Positions 27,700 to 37,698 of a stretch of DNA of 64,000 bases are shown here, piece after piece; positions within the stretch are counted from its first letter, which is position 1; each line of letters begins with the position of its first letter. The notes below the pieces were generated by a model. The model ran no database searches. It was not told the DNA's origin and saw only the letters and a list, made by a program, of their open reading frames with translations. The stretch covers positions 124,001 through 188,000 of the forward strand of contig JAJEIE010000019.1 of the NCBI GenBank assembly GCA_022827625.1, written 5' to 3'. The position numbers and the translations under genes are program-made. The DNA comes from Candidatus Poribacteria bacterium. Lineage in GTDB: Bacteria; Poribacteria; WGA-4E; WGA-3G.

Positions 27700-29592
27700 T
27701 TGCGTGAACGTCGACTCTCTCCCCTTAGTTTAAAAGCGGTTTGTATCGGACTCGTGCTGATTCCGGCGAATGCGGTGTGGCAGATGATGGGGCTGCGCTG
27801 GGACATCGCGCACATGTCGATGATCTCGCTGCTCTATAACACCATCACGCTCCTGTTCGCGCTGACCCTCATCAACCGCTTCACGAAAAAATACGCACCG
27901 CACCTCTCGCTCTCTGCTGGCGAACTCCTAACAATCTATGTAATGCTCTGCCTTTCGACTGCTATCGGTGGGCACATGTGCGTGCAGATCCTCCTCCCGA
28001 TTATCAGTTACGCCTTCGCCTACGCAACGCCGGAAAACGATTGGCAATCCCTCTTTTGGCACTACATCCCGTCATGGACATCCGTTAGCGATAAGCGCGG
28101 ACTCGCAAACTTTTTCGATGGCGGTTCGACGTTCTACCCACACCTGGGGGCATGGACAACGCCGCTGTTGTGGTGGGGACTTTTCCTCGCTGCACTCTTT
28201 TCCGTGATGCTCAGCATCAACTTCATTTTCCGAAGGCAGTGGACCGAGAATGAGAAGTTAAGCTATCCGCTCATTCAACTACCGCTTGCGATGGCGAATC
28301 CGAGGAGTGGGTTTTTCCGCAGCAAGGCGATGTGGGTTGGGTTTGGGGTCGCCGCTGCCATCGATCTCCTCAACGGCGTCAATTACCTCTTCCCGCAAGT
28401 GCCACGCCTCAGCGGTATCCGCGCCTACGACATCGCCGATTTCTTTACTGTGCGTCCGTGGAATGCGATTACGTGGTTTCCCGTTGGCATTTATCCGTTC
28501 GCCGTTGGACTCGCCTTTTTCATGCCGCTGGAGTTGTCGTTCTCCTGTTGGTTCTTTTACCTCTATTGGCAAGCACTCCGGGTGTTAGGGAGTGCCGTCG
28601 GTGTGTCGTCACCGTTTCCTTACGCAGAGGAACAGTCTTTCGGGGCATATCTCGGTATCGGTGTGATTGCTATCTGGAGTGCGCGGCGGTACTTAGGGCA
28701 GGTGCTCCGTAGACTCCTCGGTATGAACAATACACTGAAGGATCAAGATGAACCGATCTCTTATCGGGCGGCAGTGATTTGGATGGTGGTGAGTATCGCT
28801 TTCCTGATTGGGTTCTGTTATAAGATGGGAATGTCGTTATGGGTGATTGCGACCTTCTTTGGACTTTTCTTCGGCTTAGCGACAGGGATTACGCGGATGC
28901 GCGCTGAACTCGGTTCACCCGTCCACGACCAGCACTATGCCGGTCCCGACAGAATGATGTATTCTGTGTTCGGTGCGAAACGGCTTGGTGCCAGCAATCT
29001 GACCGGCTTGGCGTATCTCTACTTTTTCAATCGTGCCTACGATTGCCTCTTGATGCCCCATCATCTCGAAGGCTTGAAGATAGCAGAGCGCGCCAACATT
29101 GAAAACAAGACTTTCGCGAAGGCGGTGATTATCGCCATCGGTGTGAGTATCGTTGCCACAATCTGGGCATACCTACACGTCTCGTATCAGGACGGTGTCT
29201 ATACGGCGTGGGCGGGTAGAGAGACCTTCAGTCGGCTCGGCAGAAGGCTCGTCCAACCGGCGGGTCCCGATACCGCAGTGTTGAGTGCAATCGGTATCGG
29301 AACGGTTATGGCGATTCTTTTGGCTTTCCTACGCGGGCGATGGATGTGGATGCCGTTCCATCCAGCGGGTTATGCCGTCACGAGTACCTTCACGATGAAT
29401 TTCTTCTGGTTTTCCCTGCTTGTGAGTTTCATCTTGAAATGGATTATTACCAAACACGGCGGCATCGGCGGTTTTCGGAGGGCAGCCCCGTTTTTTCTCG
29501 GTCTCGTGTTAGGTGAGTTCGTCGTGACGACCTTCTGGGGTACGGTGGCGATTCTGTTCCGCGTGGAGACGTATATTACGATTAATTTGTAG
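27700..29592 (+). CDS. Polytopic membrane protein, DUF6785/DUF6784-like (copy 1)
   Basis: A 630-residue membrane protein with roughly a dozen hydrophobic segments. Motif-like stretches are shared with the copy at 45583: LLIPFN/LIPANAVW near the N-terminus, GELLTIYVML, FRRQWTENEKLSYPLIQLP, ITRMRAELGSPVHD and PHHLEGLKIAERA. I associate this with the DUF6785/DUF6784 pair, of unknown function and common in Poribacteria and Planctomycetes. Transport is plausible from topology but unproven. Start TTG at 27700, with the heptad array directly upstream and no clear Shine-Dalgarno. Confidence 0.75.
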   Translation: MRERRLSPLSLKAVCIGLVLIPANAVWQMMGLRWDIAHMSMISLLYNTITLLFALTLINRFTKKYAPHLSLSAGELLTIYVMLCLSTAIGGHMCVQILLPIISYAFAYATPENDWQSLFWHYIPSWTSVSDKRGLANFFDGGSTFYPHLGAWTTPLLWWGLFLAALFSVMLSINFIFRRQWTENEKLSYPLIQLPLAMANPRSGFFRSKAMWVGFGVAAAIDLLNGVNYLFPQVPRLSGIRAYDIADFFTVRPWNAITWFPVGIYPFAVGLAFFMPLELSFSCWFFYLYWQALRVLGSAVGVSSPFPYAEEQSFGAYLGIGVIAIWSARRYLGQVLRRLLGMNNTLKDQDEPISYRAAVIWMVVSIAFLIGFCYKMGMSLWVIATFFGLFFGLATGITRMRAELGSPVHDQHYAGPDRMMYSVFGAKRLGASNLTGLAYLYFFNRAYDCLLMPHHLEGLKIAERANIENKTFAKAVIIAIGVSIVATIWAYLHVSYQDGVYTAWAGRETFSRLGRRLVQPAGPDTAVLSAIGIGTVMAILLAFLRGRWMWMPFHPAGYAVTSTFTMNFFWFSLLVSFILKWIITKHGGIGGFRRAAPFFLGLVLGEFVVTTFWGTVAILFRVETYITINL

Positions 29593-29793
29593 GAATTGGT
29601 TGTCGGCTATCAGCGATCAGGGCGTTCCGCTGCGCTCCACTCTCGGCAGTCAGTAATACATTGTGGGAATGGTAAACATCCGCAACAGCCACAATGTTCT
29701 CTTTACTGAAGGTTTCCGACAGCCGACAGCTAATATGCTGATGGCTATTCTTCTGACCGCTGAAAGCGCAGCGACCTGACCGCTGACCGCTAC
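29593..29793. repeat. Degenerate heptad repeats between convergent genes
   Basis: Degenerate 7-bp units at 29601-29621 (TGTCGGC, TATCAGC, GATCAGG), 29715-29749 (TCCGACA, GCCGACA, GCTAATA, TGCTGAT, GGCTATT) and 29755-29789 (GACCGCT, GAAAGCG, CAGCGAC, CTGACCG, CTGACCG). No gene in this gap. Confidence 0.75.
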
Positions 29794-30873
29794 TCAATCG
29801 ACTTCCCACTCCTCCAAACCGAGGGGCATTGGGTTAGGACGTTCCGTTGTGCTTTCTATCTTGACGTGTTCACCCGTTTCCGAAGATTTATCGAAAGCGA
29901 GCATCACCTCAAGCACATGATACGCCAGTGAACCGTTCGCACGGTGTGTCCGTCCTGAACCGATCGCCGATGCCATATCAATCGCACCAATCATCCGGGC
30001 GTTATCTGGAAAAGCGAGCGCTTGATCTTCCCACTCCCCCCGTTCTTGAGCGACTCTCACGGGACCGCCGAATCCGTTTGGATCGGGGACTTGTAGGGAA
30101 CCGGTTTCGCCGTAGATTTCGATGCACGGCAGGCTGTGTCGCCAAATATCAAAACTCATTATCATTGTGATAATCGCGCCGTTCTGAAATTCGAGCGTAC
30201 CGGTGAGATGGGTCGTTATTTCAACAGGGATACGTAAGCCGTTTAACGCTTGACTTGTTGCGATGCGTTCCTCAAACCCCTTTGTCGTGATTGCTGCGAC
30301 GCGTTTAACGGGACCGAGGATATTGACGAGTGCTGTTACGTAGTAAGGTCCCATGTCCAGCATCGGACCGCCGCCGATGTCGTAAAAGAAAGCGGGGTTC
30401 GGATGCCAGCCTTCGGGTCCGTGTCCACACATGAACGCCGTACCGGCGATAGGTCTGCCAATTTTCCCTGCGTCCAGTGCTTGCCGAGAGGTCTGGATGC
30501 CTGCGCCGAGGAAGGTATCGGGTGCGGATCCGACGCGAAGTCCTTTTTCTGATGCGGTGTCAATCAGTTGCTTTGCTGTCTCGATATCTACACCGAGCGG
30601 TTTTTCGCTGTAGACGTGCTTTCCTGATTCCAAAACTTGGAGACCGACATCCACGTGCGCTCTCGGAATCGTGAGATTCACGACGAGTTCAATCTCATCG
30701 TCTGCGAGCAATTCGTCAACCGTGCATGCCTGACAATTGTATTTCTCGGCTTGTGCGTGTGCGGCTTCCATACGGAGATCCGTACAGGCTTTGATTTCTA
30801 AGACTTCGGTTTTTCGTGCGCCTTCAAAATAGGCACTGCTGATTGTACCACAGCCAATAATTCCAATGTTCAT
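29794..30873 (-). CDS. Gfo/Idh/MocA family oxidoreductase (copy 1)
   Basis: A 359-residue NAD(P)-dependent oxidoreductase. The Rossmann motif GIIGCGTISS is at the N-terminus; EKPLGVD (about 91-97) carries the catalytic-region lysine of the family; the C-terminal dimerisation domain includes GGGPMLDMGPYYVTALVNILG. Family members oxidise or reduce sugars, inositols or their derivatives. Roughly five in six residues match the next gene upstream (31202-32281). The pair shares orientation, with a 328-bp repeat-bearing gap. Substrate unknown. Confidence 0.92.
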   Translation of the reverse strand: MNIGIIGCGTISSAYFEGARKTEVLEIKACTDLRMEAAHAQAEKYNCQACTVDELLADDEIELVVNLTIPRAHVDVGLQVLESGKHVYSEKPLGVDIETAKQLIDTASEKGLRVGSAPDTFLGAGIQTSRQALDAGKIGRPIAGTAFMCGHGPEGWHPNPAFFYDIGGGPMLDMGPYYVTALVNILGPVKRVAAITTKGFEERIATSQALNGLRIPVEITTHLTGTLEFQNGAIITMIMSFDIWRHSLPCIEIYGETGSLQVPDPNGFGGPVRVAQERGEWEDQALAFPDNARMIGAIDMASAIGSGRTHRANGSLAYHVLEVMLAFDKSSETGEHVKIESTTERPNPMPLGLEEWEVD

Positions 30874-31201
30874 GTATTTGATTGCCTTTCAGATAGTTTG
30901 TCGATTTTTCAAGTGTGTTGATGAGGTTTTGCTTTCAATCCAACTCAATCCATATAATTACAAGCAGCCCAGTTTGTAGTAGTGCGATTCATCGCACGTC
31001 GCAAAACACGAACGCGCAATGAATTGCGCGACTACGAACAAAAGTTATATACCATATCCATAGCATAAGTCGCGTGTGGACTTGCGGGACAATGTATTAC
31101 ATTCTTGTTTGAGACGGTGTGTACTGCCCCGAATAAATTCGGGCATCCAGAATCTTCATGAAACTGCACCTGCTGCCTTCAGAGAATCTGATAGATAGGG
31201 T
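30874..31201. repeat. Gap between the paralogues holding a palindromic element
   Basis: Two 16-bp palindromes lie head to head: GTGCGATTCATCGCAC (30982-30997), preceded by TTTGTAGTA, and GCGCAATGAATTGCGC (31014-31029), followed by GACTACGAAC. A third stem, CCCGAA/TTCGGG, is at about 31131-31146. This is the same family as at 8007, 18544 and 20201. No gene seen. Confidence 0.8.
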
Positions 31202-32281
31202 CTAATCTATCTCCCATTCTTTCAATCCAGTTGGGACTGGATCAGGTCGTTCCGTTGTGCTTTCGATGACGACGTGTTCACCCGTTTCGGAAGACTTATC
31301 AAAAGCGCACATCACCTCAAGCACGTGGTATGCTAATGCGCCGTTTGCGCGATGCATGCGTCCCGATTGGATCGCCGAGACCATATCAATCACGCCAATC
31401 ATCCGTGCGTTGTTCGGGTAAGGGATTTCCTCTGCTTCCCAGTTGCCGCCTGCGGGACAGACATTGACGGGACCCCCAAATCCGTTTGGATCGGGAACCG
31501 TCATTGAACCGGTTTCGCCGTAGATTTCGATGCACGGGAGACTGTGCCGCCACATATCGAAGCTCATAATCATTGTGATAATCGCGCCGTTCTGGAATTC
31601 GAGCGTGCCGGTGAGGTGGGTCGTGATTTTGACAGGGATACGCAAACCTCGAACGGCTTGGCTTGTCGCGACGCGTTCTTCAAACGCTTTCGTCGTAATC
31701 GCCGCGACGCGTTTAACGGGACCGAGGATATTGACGAGTGCTGTTACGTAATAGGGTCCCATATCCAGCATCGGACCGCCGCCGATGTCGTAATAGAAGG
31801 CGGGATTCGGATGCCAACTTTCGTGTCCATGCCCGCACATAAAAGCCGTGCCAGCGATGGGTCTGCCGATTTTCCCTGCGTCCAGTGCTTGCCGAGAGGT
31901 CTGGATGCCTGCGCCGAGGAAGGTATCGGGTGCAGAGCCGACGCGGAGTCCTTTTTCCGCTGCGGTGTCAATCAGTTGCTTTCCGCTTTCGGTGTCCACG
32001 CCAAGCGGTTTCTCGCTATAGACGTGTTTCCCGGCTGCTAAGACTTGCAAGCCGACTTCAACGTGCGCTCTCGGAATGGTCAGGTTAACGACGAGTTCAA
32101 TCTCTGGGTCTGCGAGCAATTCATCGACGCTGCAGGCGTGAGCGTTATATCTTTCTGCTTGTGCCTGTGCGGCTTCTATACGGAGGTCCGCACAGGCTTT
32201 GATTTCTAAGATGTCGGTTTTTCGCGCCCCTTCAAAATAGGCACTGCTGATTGTTCCACAGCCAATGATTCCAATGTTCAT
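31202..32281 (-). CDS. Gfo/Idh/MocA family oxidoreductase (copy 2)
   Basis: A 359-residue paralogue of the preceding entry with identical length and no gaps on alignment by eye. GIIGCGTISS, EKPLGVD and GGGPMLDMGPYYVTAL are all kept; differences cluster at 250-300 and near the C-terminus. A long central block (about 112-150) is identical between the copies. Both appear intact, suggesting a fairly recent tandem duplication with later divergence of the substrate side. A divergent promoter for the plus-strand gene lies at 32446-32474. Confidence 0.92.
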   Translation of the reverse strand: MNIGIIGCGTISSAYFEGARKTDILEIKACADLRIEAAQAQAERYNAHACSVDELLADPEIELVVNLTIPRAHVEVGLQVLAAGKHVYSEKPLGVDTESGKQLIDTAAEKGLRVGSAPDTFLGAGIQTSRQALDAGKIGRPIAGTAFMCGHGHESWHPNPAFYYDIGGGPMLDMGPYYVTALVNILGPVKRVAAITTKAFEERVATSQAVRGLRIPVKITTHLTGTLEFQNGAIITMIMSFDMWRHSLPCIEIYGETGSMTVPDPNGFGGPVNVCPAGGNWEAEEIPYPNNARMIGVIDMVSAIQSGRMHRANGALAYHVLEVMCAFDKSSETGEHVVIESTTERPDPVPTGLKEWEID

Positions 32282-32445
32282 ATTTTTAACTATGGGCTCC
32301 TGAGCTGCCTTCCACTTCGTTTCAGGCAGGTTTTAGGTTAATTCGAGCGTGATTAAGGGTGTGTACGGTCTTAAATATGTTAACACAAGGACTATATTTT
32401 CGCAAGTTGCATGGGAAGGGCGTAGGTGCTTCGGTCAAAAAGGCG

Positions 32446-32474
32446 TTGGCAATTGCCTATAAGTGTAGTATAAT
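32446..32474 (+). promoter_or_regulatory. Sigma70 promoter of the 261-residue unknown gene
   Basis: TTGGCA (32446-32451), 17-base spacer, TATAAT (32469-32474); leader of about 45 bases to the ATG at 32527. Confidence 0.6.
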
Positions 32475-32526
32475 CTGATATTGAAACTGTCTTGGTCACG
32501 ACACAAACTGTCCGGAGGTATTCAGC

Positions 32527-33312
32527 ATGAAACAGCAAAAGCATCGGAAACCCGCGCGTAATTTTACGATCAGAAAAGGTGGATACATCACTAAGTCCCA
32601 ACTCGGAAAACGTGGCACGATTCTCTCTGAATCACGGCTCCTTGATTTTGAAGTCGAAAAAAGAAAAGTAAGGAGAACGATGGGCGGTGTTACTGTGATT
32701 ACAATAGAGGATTTAAACGCAGTTCGGCTCTTTCGTTACAATGATATTGAGAAAGCGGAAAAAGAATTGATGCTTGAGAATTTCCACGATGTCTCAATGC
32801 GAAAAAGATTCTGTGAGATTTGGAATATAGAAATGGAAGTCCATCCCGACACCCACTTCTCGCACGAAGAATTGTTGAGGCGTGGACATTGGACCCCCGA
32901 ACGCGTAAATAGATTCTTGTCGTCTGAGTTTTTCGCTATGACCTTTTTAGGCGGGCGCTTAACCTATCCAATTTATCTGAAATCCGATGTTCGCAAAGTC
33001 GAACGTTCAGACGATTTCAAAATATTGTGGCAAACCGAGAAACAGCAGAAAGCTGCAGCACGCAAGGCAGTGCGTGAGAAAGAAAAAATCACCCAGACAC
33101 GGCTCATCTCTGAACGTGGTTGGACAAAAGGTCTCATCGGCGAATTGTTAGGCGAACCAGATGTTTTTGTGGATAATCCGCATTATAAATCTGCGGCTCC
33201 CATGCGCTTGTACTTTCTGGATCGGGTTAAACATATTGAGCAAACAAGCGATGTGTTTAAATCGCGGCGGAAGGATCGGCAAAAATCCCCCATCAAGAGG
33301 AAAAATCACTAA
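32527..33312 (+). CDS. Unknown basic protein, 261 residues
   Basis: A strongly basic, soluble protein without signal sequence. CCGGAGG lies 9 bases before the ATG. The N-terminal part (about 1-60) is Lys/Arg-rich; the C-terminal part contains ISERGWTKGLIGELLGEPD (about 198-216), which looks like a short helix-turn-helix or plant-clade-type binding motif, and ends in a Lys/Arg tail. Nucleic-acid binding is plausible from composition only. I do not recognise the family. Own promoter, monocistronic, upstream of malate synthase. Confidence 0.65.
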   Translation: MKQQKHRKPARNFTIRKGGYITKSQLGKRGTILSESRLLDFEVEKRKVRRTMGGVTVITIEDLNAVRLFRYNDIEKAEKELMLENFHDVSMRKRFCEIWNIEMEVHPDTHFSHEELLRRGHWTPERVNRFLSSEFFAMTFLGGRLTYPIYLKSDVRKVERSDDFKILWQTEKQQKAAARKAVREKEKITQTRLISERGWTKGLIGELLGEPDVFVDNPHYKSAAPMRLYFLDRVKHIEQTSDVFKSRRKDRQKSPIKRKNH

Positions 33313-33352
33313 TAACCAAAAACTAAAAAGCCATAATTTACCAAAAAAACAA

Positions 33353-33381
33353 TTGACAAACGACAGATTTGTTGCTATGAT
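33353..33381 (+). promoter_or_regulatory. Sigma70 promoter of glcB
   Basis: TTGACA (33353-33358), 17-base spacer, TATGAT (33376-33381). About 90 bases of leader precede the ATG at 33477, and the frame open back to 33384 starts at the expected transcription start rather than a gene start. Confidence 0.65.
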
Positions 33382-33476
33382 AATTGGCAATTGAGGCGAA
33401 ATTGGTTGTCGGTGCAACGAAGCATCGGCTAACGAGGATCCAACACATTATAGCCCCTTGGAATGGAGAAGTGAGT

Positions 33477-35660
33477 ATGGGAAACCGAATTGAAATCGGG
33501 AACCTCAGTATAGATGAAGATTTGTACGCATTGGTAAGAGATGAGATCGCACCTGGCACCGGGATAGAATCGGATGCCTTCTGGAAGGCGTTTGGTGACA
33601 TCGTGGCAGCGTTCGCACCGGAAAACAAGACACTCTTAGACAAACGCGATGCCCTCCAGCAGCAGATTGATGACTGGCATCTCGCACGTCAAGGTGAACC
33701 GATTGACAGTGAGGCGTATAAGGCGTTTCTTACTGACATAGGCTATCTACTCCCTGAAGGACGAGACTTCACTGTGATTACCGAGGACGTTGACATAGAG
33801 ATTTCACTCATCTCCGGTCCGCAACTCGTTGTGCCGACCGATAACGCCCGCTATGCGCTAAACGCAGCGAACGCACGCTGGGGAAGCCTCTATGACGCAC
33901 TCTACGGGACCGACGTGATTGACGAATCGGAGGGTGCAACGCGGAGTGCTACCTATAATCCCGCTCGAGGTGCGAAAGTCATCGCGTACACAGAGGATTT
34001 TTTAGATGAGATGACTGGACTGGAAACGGGCAGTTTTTCTGACGTTACCCAATTTTCCCTCAAAGCCGTTCAGGACGCGCAACAGTTACGCGCAACACTC
34101 GCTGATGGCAGTGAGGTTGGCTTGGCGGATCCCTCCAAATTCGTCGGGTTCACACAAAACAACGGTGAACTGACTGCGATTCTCCTCCGAAATCACGGAC
34201 TCCACATCGAGATACGAATAGACCGAGCGCATCCGGTTGGCAGAGAACATCCTGCCGGTGTCTACGATGTTATCCTTGAGTCTGCAATCACGACGATCCA
34301 AGATTGTGAGGATTCTGTGGCTGCTGTAGATGCAGCGGATAAGGTGCGCGTCTATAGCAATTGGAACGGGATTATGAAGGGGACACTGGAGACGACGTTT
34401 GAGAAAAACGGCGAAATGCTGACGCGTCGTCTGGCACCTGACAAAACCTTTACCGCACCCGACGGCAGCGACTTGACATTGCCGGGGAGAAGTCTCCTCC
34501 TGATTCGGAACGTTGGGCTCCACATGTACACCGATGCCGTCACGACTGCCGACGGTGAAGAGGTTCCAGAAGGTATCCTTGATGCGATGGTAACCTCTTT
34601 CGCCGCTATGCACGACATCCAAGAGGCAGGTCGCCACGCGAACAGCAAAACTGGGAGTATCTACATCGTCAAGCCGAAGTTCCACGGACCTGAAGAAGTG
34701 GATATGACAATTCGGATGTTTGAGTGGATAGAGTCAGCACTCGGACTCCCAACGAATACCATTAAGATCGGGATCATGGATGAGGAGCGGCGGACGACTG
34801 TCAATCTCAAAGAGGCGATTCGCGTGGCACAGGAACGACTCGTCTTTATTAACACCGGATTCTTGGATAGAACGGGTGACGAAATCCATACGAGCATGGA
34901 GGCAGGCGCGATGATCCCCAAAATGGAGATTCGCGACGAACCGTGGATGCTCGCTTATGAGGATTGGAACGTCGATATCGGCATTGAGACGGCGTTGCTC
35001 GGAACCGCACAGATTGGCAAAGGGATGTGGACGAAACCGGATCAGATGGCTGAGATGGTCGAAGCGAAGGTAAATCATCCTTTGGCGGGCGCGACAACCG
35101 CATGGGTGCCGTCCCCGACTGCTGCAACGCTGCACGCGATGCACTATCACCGGGTGGATGTCGGCAACTGGATAAAGGAATTGGCTGCGAGGCAGCGTGC
35201 CAGCATGGAGGACCTGCTCACACCGCCGTTGTTAGAGGAACGCCTGTTGCGATCCGATGAGATTCAGCGTGAGTTGGACAATAACGCCCAAGGCATCTTA
35301 GGGTACGTCGTCCGATGGGTTGATCAAGGTATCGGCTGTTCAAAGATACCTGATATTAACAACGTCGGTTTGATGGAGGATCGGGCGACGCTACGGATTT
35401 CGAGTCAACATATCGCCAACTGGTTCCACCATGGGATCGTTACAAAGGAACAAGTAACTGAGACGTTCCAACGGATGGCAAGGATCGTTGACGAACAGAA
35501 CGCTGGTGACCCGAATTATCGGGACATGGCACCGAATTACGACGAGAGTGTCGCCTTCCAAGCGGCTTTAGACCTGGTTTTTAAAGGGTGTGAACTCCCG
35601 AACGGATATACGGAGTTTGTACTCCATCCGCGTCGACGAGAGGTTAAGGCAGGCGGCTAA
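33477..35660 (+). CDS. glcB: Malate synthase G
   Basis: A 727-residue enzyme, matching the about 720-residue G isoform. It condenses acetyl-CoA with glyoxylate to malate in the glyoxylate shunt or glycolate use. Family stretches include [25 protein letters not shown]-type N-terminal sequence, [22 protein letters not shown] and [13 protein letters not shown], where the acidic residues bind Mg2+. The start is ATG 33477 (MGNRIEIG) with GGAGAAG upstream. Isocitrate lyase is not in the window, so glycolate catabolism is as likely as the shunt. Confidence 0.95.
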   Translation: MGNRIEIGNLSIDEDLYALVRDEIAPGTGIESDAFWKAFGDIVAAFAPENKTLLDKRDALQQQIDDWHLARQGEPIDSEAYKAFLTDIGYLLPEGRDFTVITEDVDIEISLISGPQLVVPTDNARYALNAANARWGSLYDALYGTDVIDESEGATRSATYNPARGAKVIAYTEDFLDEMTGLETGSFSDVTQFSLKAVQDAQQLRATLADGSEVGLADPSKFVGFTQNNGELTAILLRNHGLHIEIRIDRAHPVGREHPAGVYDVILESAITTIQDCEDSVAAVDAADKVRVYSNWNGIMKGTLETTFEKNGEMLTRRLAPDKTFTAPDGSDLTLPGRSLLLIRNVGLHMYTDAVTTADGEEVPEGILDAMVTSFAAMHDIQEAGRHANSKTGSIYIVKPKFHGPEEVDMTIRMFEWIESALGLPTNTIKIGIMDEERRTTVNLKEAIRVAQERLVFINTGFLDRTGDEIHTSMEAGAMIPKMEIRDEPWMLAYEDWNVDIGIETALLGTAQIGKGMWTKPDQMAEMVEAKVNHPLAGATTAWVPSPTAATLHAMHYHRVDVGNWIKELAARQRASMEDLLTPPLLEERLLRSDEIQRELDNNAQGILGYVVRWVDQGIGCSKIPDINNVGLMEDRATLRISSQHIANWFHHGIVTKEQVTETFQRMARIVDEQNAGDPNYRDMAPNYDESVAFQAALDLVFKGCELPNGYTEFVLHPRRREVKAGG

Positions 35661-35756
35661 TAATGTGTGATATTCCGCTTTTTCCGTCAATATTGCACCC
35701 TCTGGATGCTCAAACAAGTTTGGGTATCCTCCAACTCGCTCTTCTCTGTTTCCGCT

Positions 35757-35778
35757 GGCGAGATTTCCTAATCTCGCC
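35757..35778. repeat. Small intergenic palindrome (GATT/AATC family)
   Basis: Nine-bp arms GGCGAGATT (35757-35765) and AATCTCGCC (35770-35778) around a TCCT loop, in the gap between convergent glcB and the amidohydrolase. Related in core to 2838-2853 and 5881-5900. Confidence 0.8.
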
Positions 35779-35796
35779 AATCTTTCTTCTTATCTT

Positions 35797-36654
35797 TTAG
35801 GAATCCAACCGATAAAATCTAATAGCATTATCTCGAAAAAGGTTTCGGACCTCTTCAGGCGAACAGCCTGAGACGGCTTCCCTGAGTGTCTGGACCCACT
35901 GCGGATAATCAGATGCTTGTGTGGAGACGGGCCAATCGCTGCCGTATATGACGCGATTGAAACCGAAACAACTAATCACATGTGCAATATACGGTTGGAG
36001 GTCAGCGGGGGTCCACGCCTCAAAGTCGGCTTCCGTTACCAACCCAGAGATTTTACAATGGACGTTCGGAAACCCCGCAAGCGTCTGGATCTCCTGTTTC
36101 CAAGGCTCAAAAAGTTGGTGCTTGATATCGGGTTTGCCGATGTGATCCAAGATGAACTGGACGTGCGGACACTGTTCCACGAGTCGAATCGCGTTGGCGA
36201 GTTGTGGATGGAAGATACAGAGGTCAAAACTCAATCCGTAGCGGGAAAGCACTTTAACGCCACGGACGAAGTCGGGTTGGACACAGAAATCAACGCTTTC
36301 GGATTGGATGAGCCTACGGATACCTTTGGCGAATGGATTCTCTGATAGTTTTTCGACGAAAGGTGCGACCTGTTCACCCTCTTCGAGCGGTGCCCAGGCA
36401 ACGATGCCCTGAATCCGAGGTTCTACTGTCGTCGCAAGAGAAGTCACCCATGCCGTCTCTTTCAAGCCATCATCGGGGTGTGTATCGCATTGGACAAAAA
36501 CGATAGATTCAATGTTCAGTTCGCCGGACGCTTCAGTGTAATCTTTTAGGAGATAAGGTCTGTTTAGGGCTGGAACTTCCGAAAGCCATGGGTATCTCAA
36601 CTGTTCTGGGTGCCATAGATGAACGTGTGTGTCAACAATCGGGAATCTTTCCAT
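35797..36654 (-). CDS. Amidohydrolase family protein (COG3618, lactonase-like)
   Basis: A 285-residue TIM-barrel hydrolase. It starts MERFPIVDTHVHLWHP, the HxH metal motif; later come LDHIGKPD (His), VHCKISGLVTEAD (the CKxSG of the family) and RVIYGSDWPVS, with the catalytic Asp. COG3618 includes L-fuconolactone and L-rhamnono-lactone hydrolases and 2-pyrone-4,6-dicarboxylate lactonase. ATG 36654 has AGGAGC upstream; the frame extends to 36750 without support. Divergent from the ThuA/PhyH unit, suggesting one catabolic locus. Confidence 0.88.
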   Translation of the reverse strand: MERFPIVDTHVHLWHPEQLRYPWLSEVPALNRPYLLKDYTEASGELNIESIVFVQCDTHPDDGLKETAWVTSLATTVEPRIQGIVAWAPLEEGEQVAPFVEKLSENPFAKGIRRLIQSESVDFCVQPDFVRGVKVLSRYGLSFDLCIFHPQLANAIRLVEQCPHVQFILDHIGKPDIKHQLFEPWKQEIQTLAGFPNVHCKISGLVTEADFEAWTPADLQPYIAHVISCFGFNRVIYGSDWPVSTQASDYPQWVQTLREAVSGCSPEEVRNLFRDNAIRFYRLDS

Positions 36655-36834
36655 TGCGTTGCTCCTGTTTCGTATCGGATTTACCTCTATCTTAAGGCAC
36701 CCGTGTGAAATTGTCAATCGGTTTAAAATTGACGTTGACAACGCCAACAATAGCGTGTAGAATTTAAAGGGACGGGTTGAAAAAAGTTAGGATATGGTAA
36801 ACTGAATACATATTCCAAACGGAGGCTTTAAAAT

Positions 36835-37638
36835 ATGGCGAAAAAATCTCGAATTGTTATGGTGGCAGGGAGCGCAAGTCATGGGAGTGGCGCGCATGAA
36901 CATCCGGCGGGGTGTGCCTTTCTTGCCGATCAGTTGAACAAATTTTTTGACGGTGTGGATGTGGTCGTTTCACAGGGATGGCCCACAGATGCTGCGACTT
37001 TTGCTGATACAGATGCTATTATTGTTTATTCAAGTGGCGGTGCGAAGCACCTTAGCATTCCGCATCTTGACCAGATCGGTCAGTTGATGGCACAGGGTAT
37101 AGGGCTTGCGATGTTGCACTTTTCAGTCGAGGTGCCGAAAGGTAAACCGGGCGATTGTTTCTTAGACTGGATCGGTGGCTACTTTGAACCTGGGCTTTCG
37201 GTGAATCCGTATTGGACGGCGACGTTTACGGAGTTTCCTGAACATCCGATAACGCGTGGGATGCAGCCGTTTTCACTGGAAGACGAATGGTATTATCACA
37301 TGCGGTTTCGTGAGAATATGCAAGGGGTGACACCGATACTCAGCACCATCGCGCCTGCCTCAACGCTCACAAGACCTGATGGACCCCACAGCGGGAACCC
37401 ACACGTCCGTGCATCGGTCGCAAAGGGTGAACCTCAGCATTTGGGATGGTGTGTGGAGCGTCCAGATGGTGGGCGTGGGTTCGGATTTACGGGTGGGCAT
37501 TACCATCGGAATTGGGGGGATGACCAATTCCGTAGGTTCGTTCTTAATGGGATTGTTTGGACAGCGAAGGTGGAAGTCCCGGAAGGCGGCATCTCTACGC
37601 CGACACCAACTGAAGCGGAATTGAACGCGTATCTGTAG
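36835..37638 (+). CDS. ThuA-like domain protein
   Basis: A 267-residue protein with the class I glutamine-amidotransferase-like ThuA fold: IVMVAGSASHGSGAHEH near the start, ADTDAIIVYSSGG, GIGLAMLHFSVE, and a C-terminal GFTGGHYHRNWGDDQFRRFVLNGIVW typical of ThuA. ThuA proteins belong to trehalose/disaccharide and other sugar catabolic operons, where they help 3-keto-sugar handling. CGGAGG precedes the ATG. No signal peptide, unlike many secreted members. PhyH gene follows after 60 bp. Confidence 0.85.
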   Translation: MAKKSRIVMVAGSASHGSGAHEHPAGCAFLADQLNKFFDGVDVVVSQGWPTDAATFADTDAIIVYSSGGAKHLSIPHLDQIGQLMAQGIGLAMLHFSVEVPKGKPGDCFLDWIGGYFEPGLSVNPYWTATFTEFPEHPITRGMQPFSLEDEWYYHMRFRENMQGVTPILSTIAPASTLTRPDGPHSGNPHVRASVAKGEPQHLGWCVERPDGGRGFGFTGGHYHRNWGDDQFRRFVLNGIVWTAKVEVPEGGISTPTPTEAELNAYL

Positions 37639-37680
37639 GCACGGTCCTATTTTATGAGTGCCGTTGAAAACCGTACCTAC
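37635..37680. repeat. Imperfect hairpin between ThuA and PhyH genes
   Basis: GTAGGCACGGT (37635-37645) and ACCGTACCTAC (37670-37680) pair except one central position. It overlaps the ThuA stop codon. Similar in form to the perfect hairpin at 59889-59915. Confidence 0.65.
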
Positions 37681-37698
37681 TGGTAAGGAGACAGACGT

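Noticed and set aside
34086-34685. 199-codon minus-strand ORF, and similar long frames opposite hsdR, argH and the sulfatase-fold gene
   Set aside because: All lie fully opposite well-supported genes and reflect codon bias; none has a start site or recognisable product.
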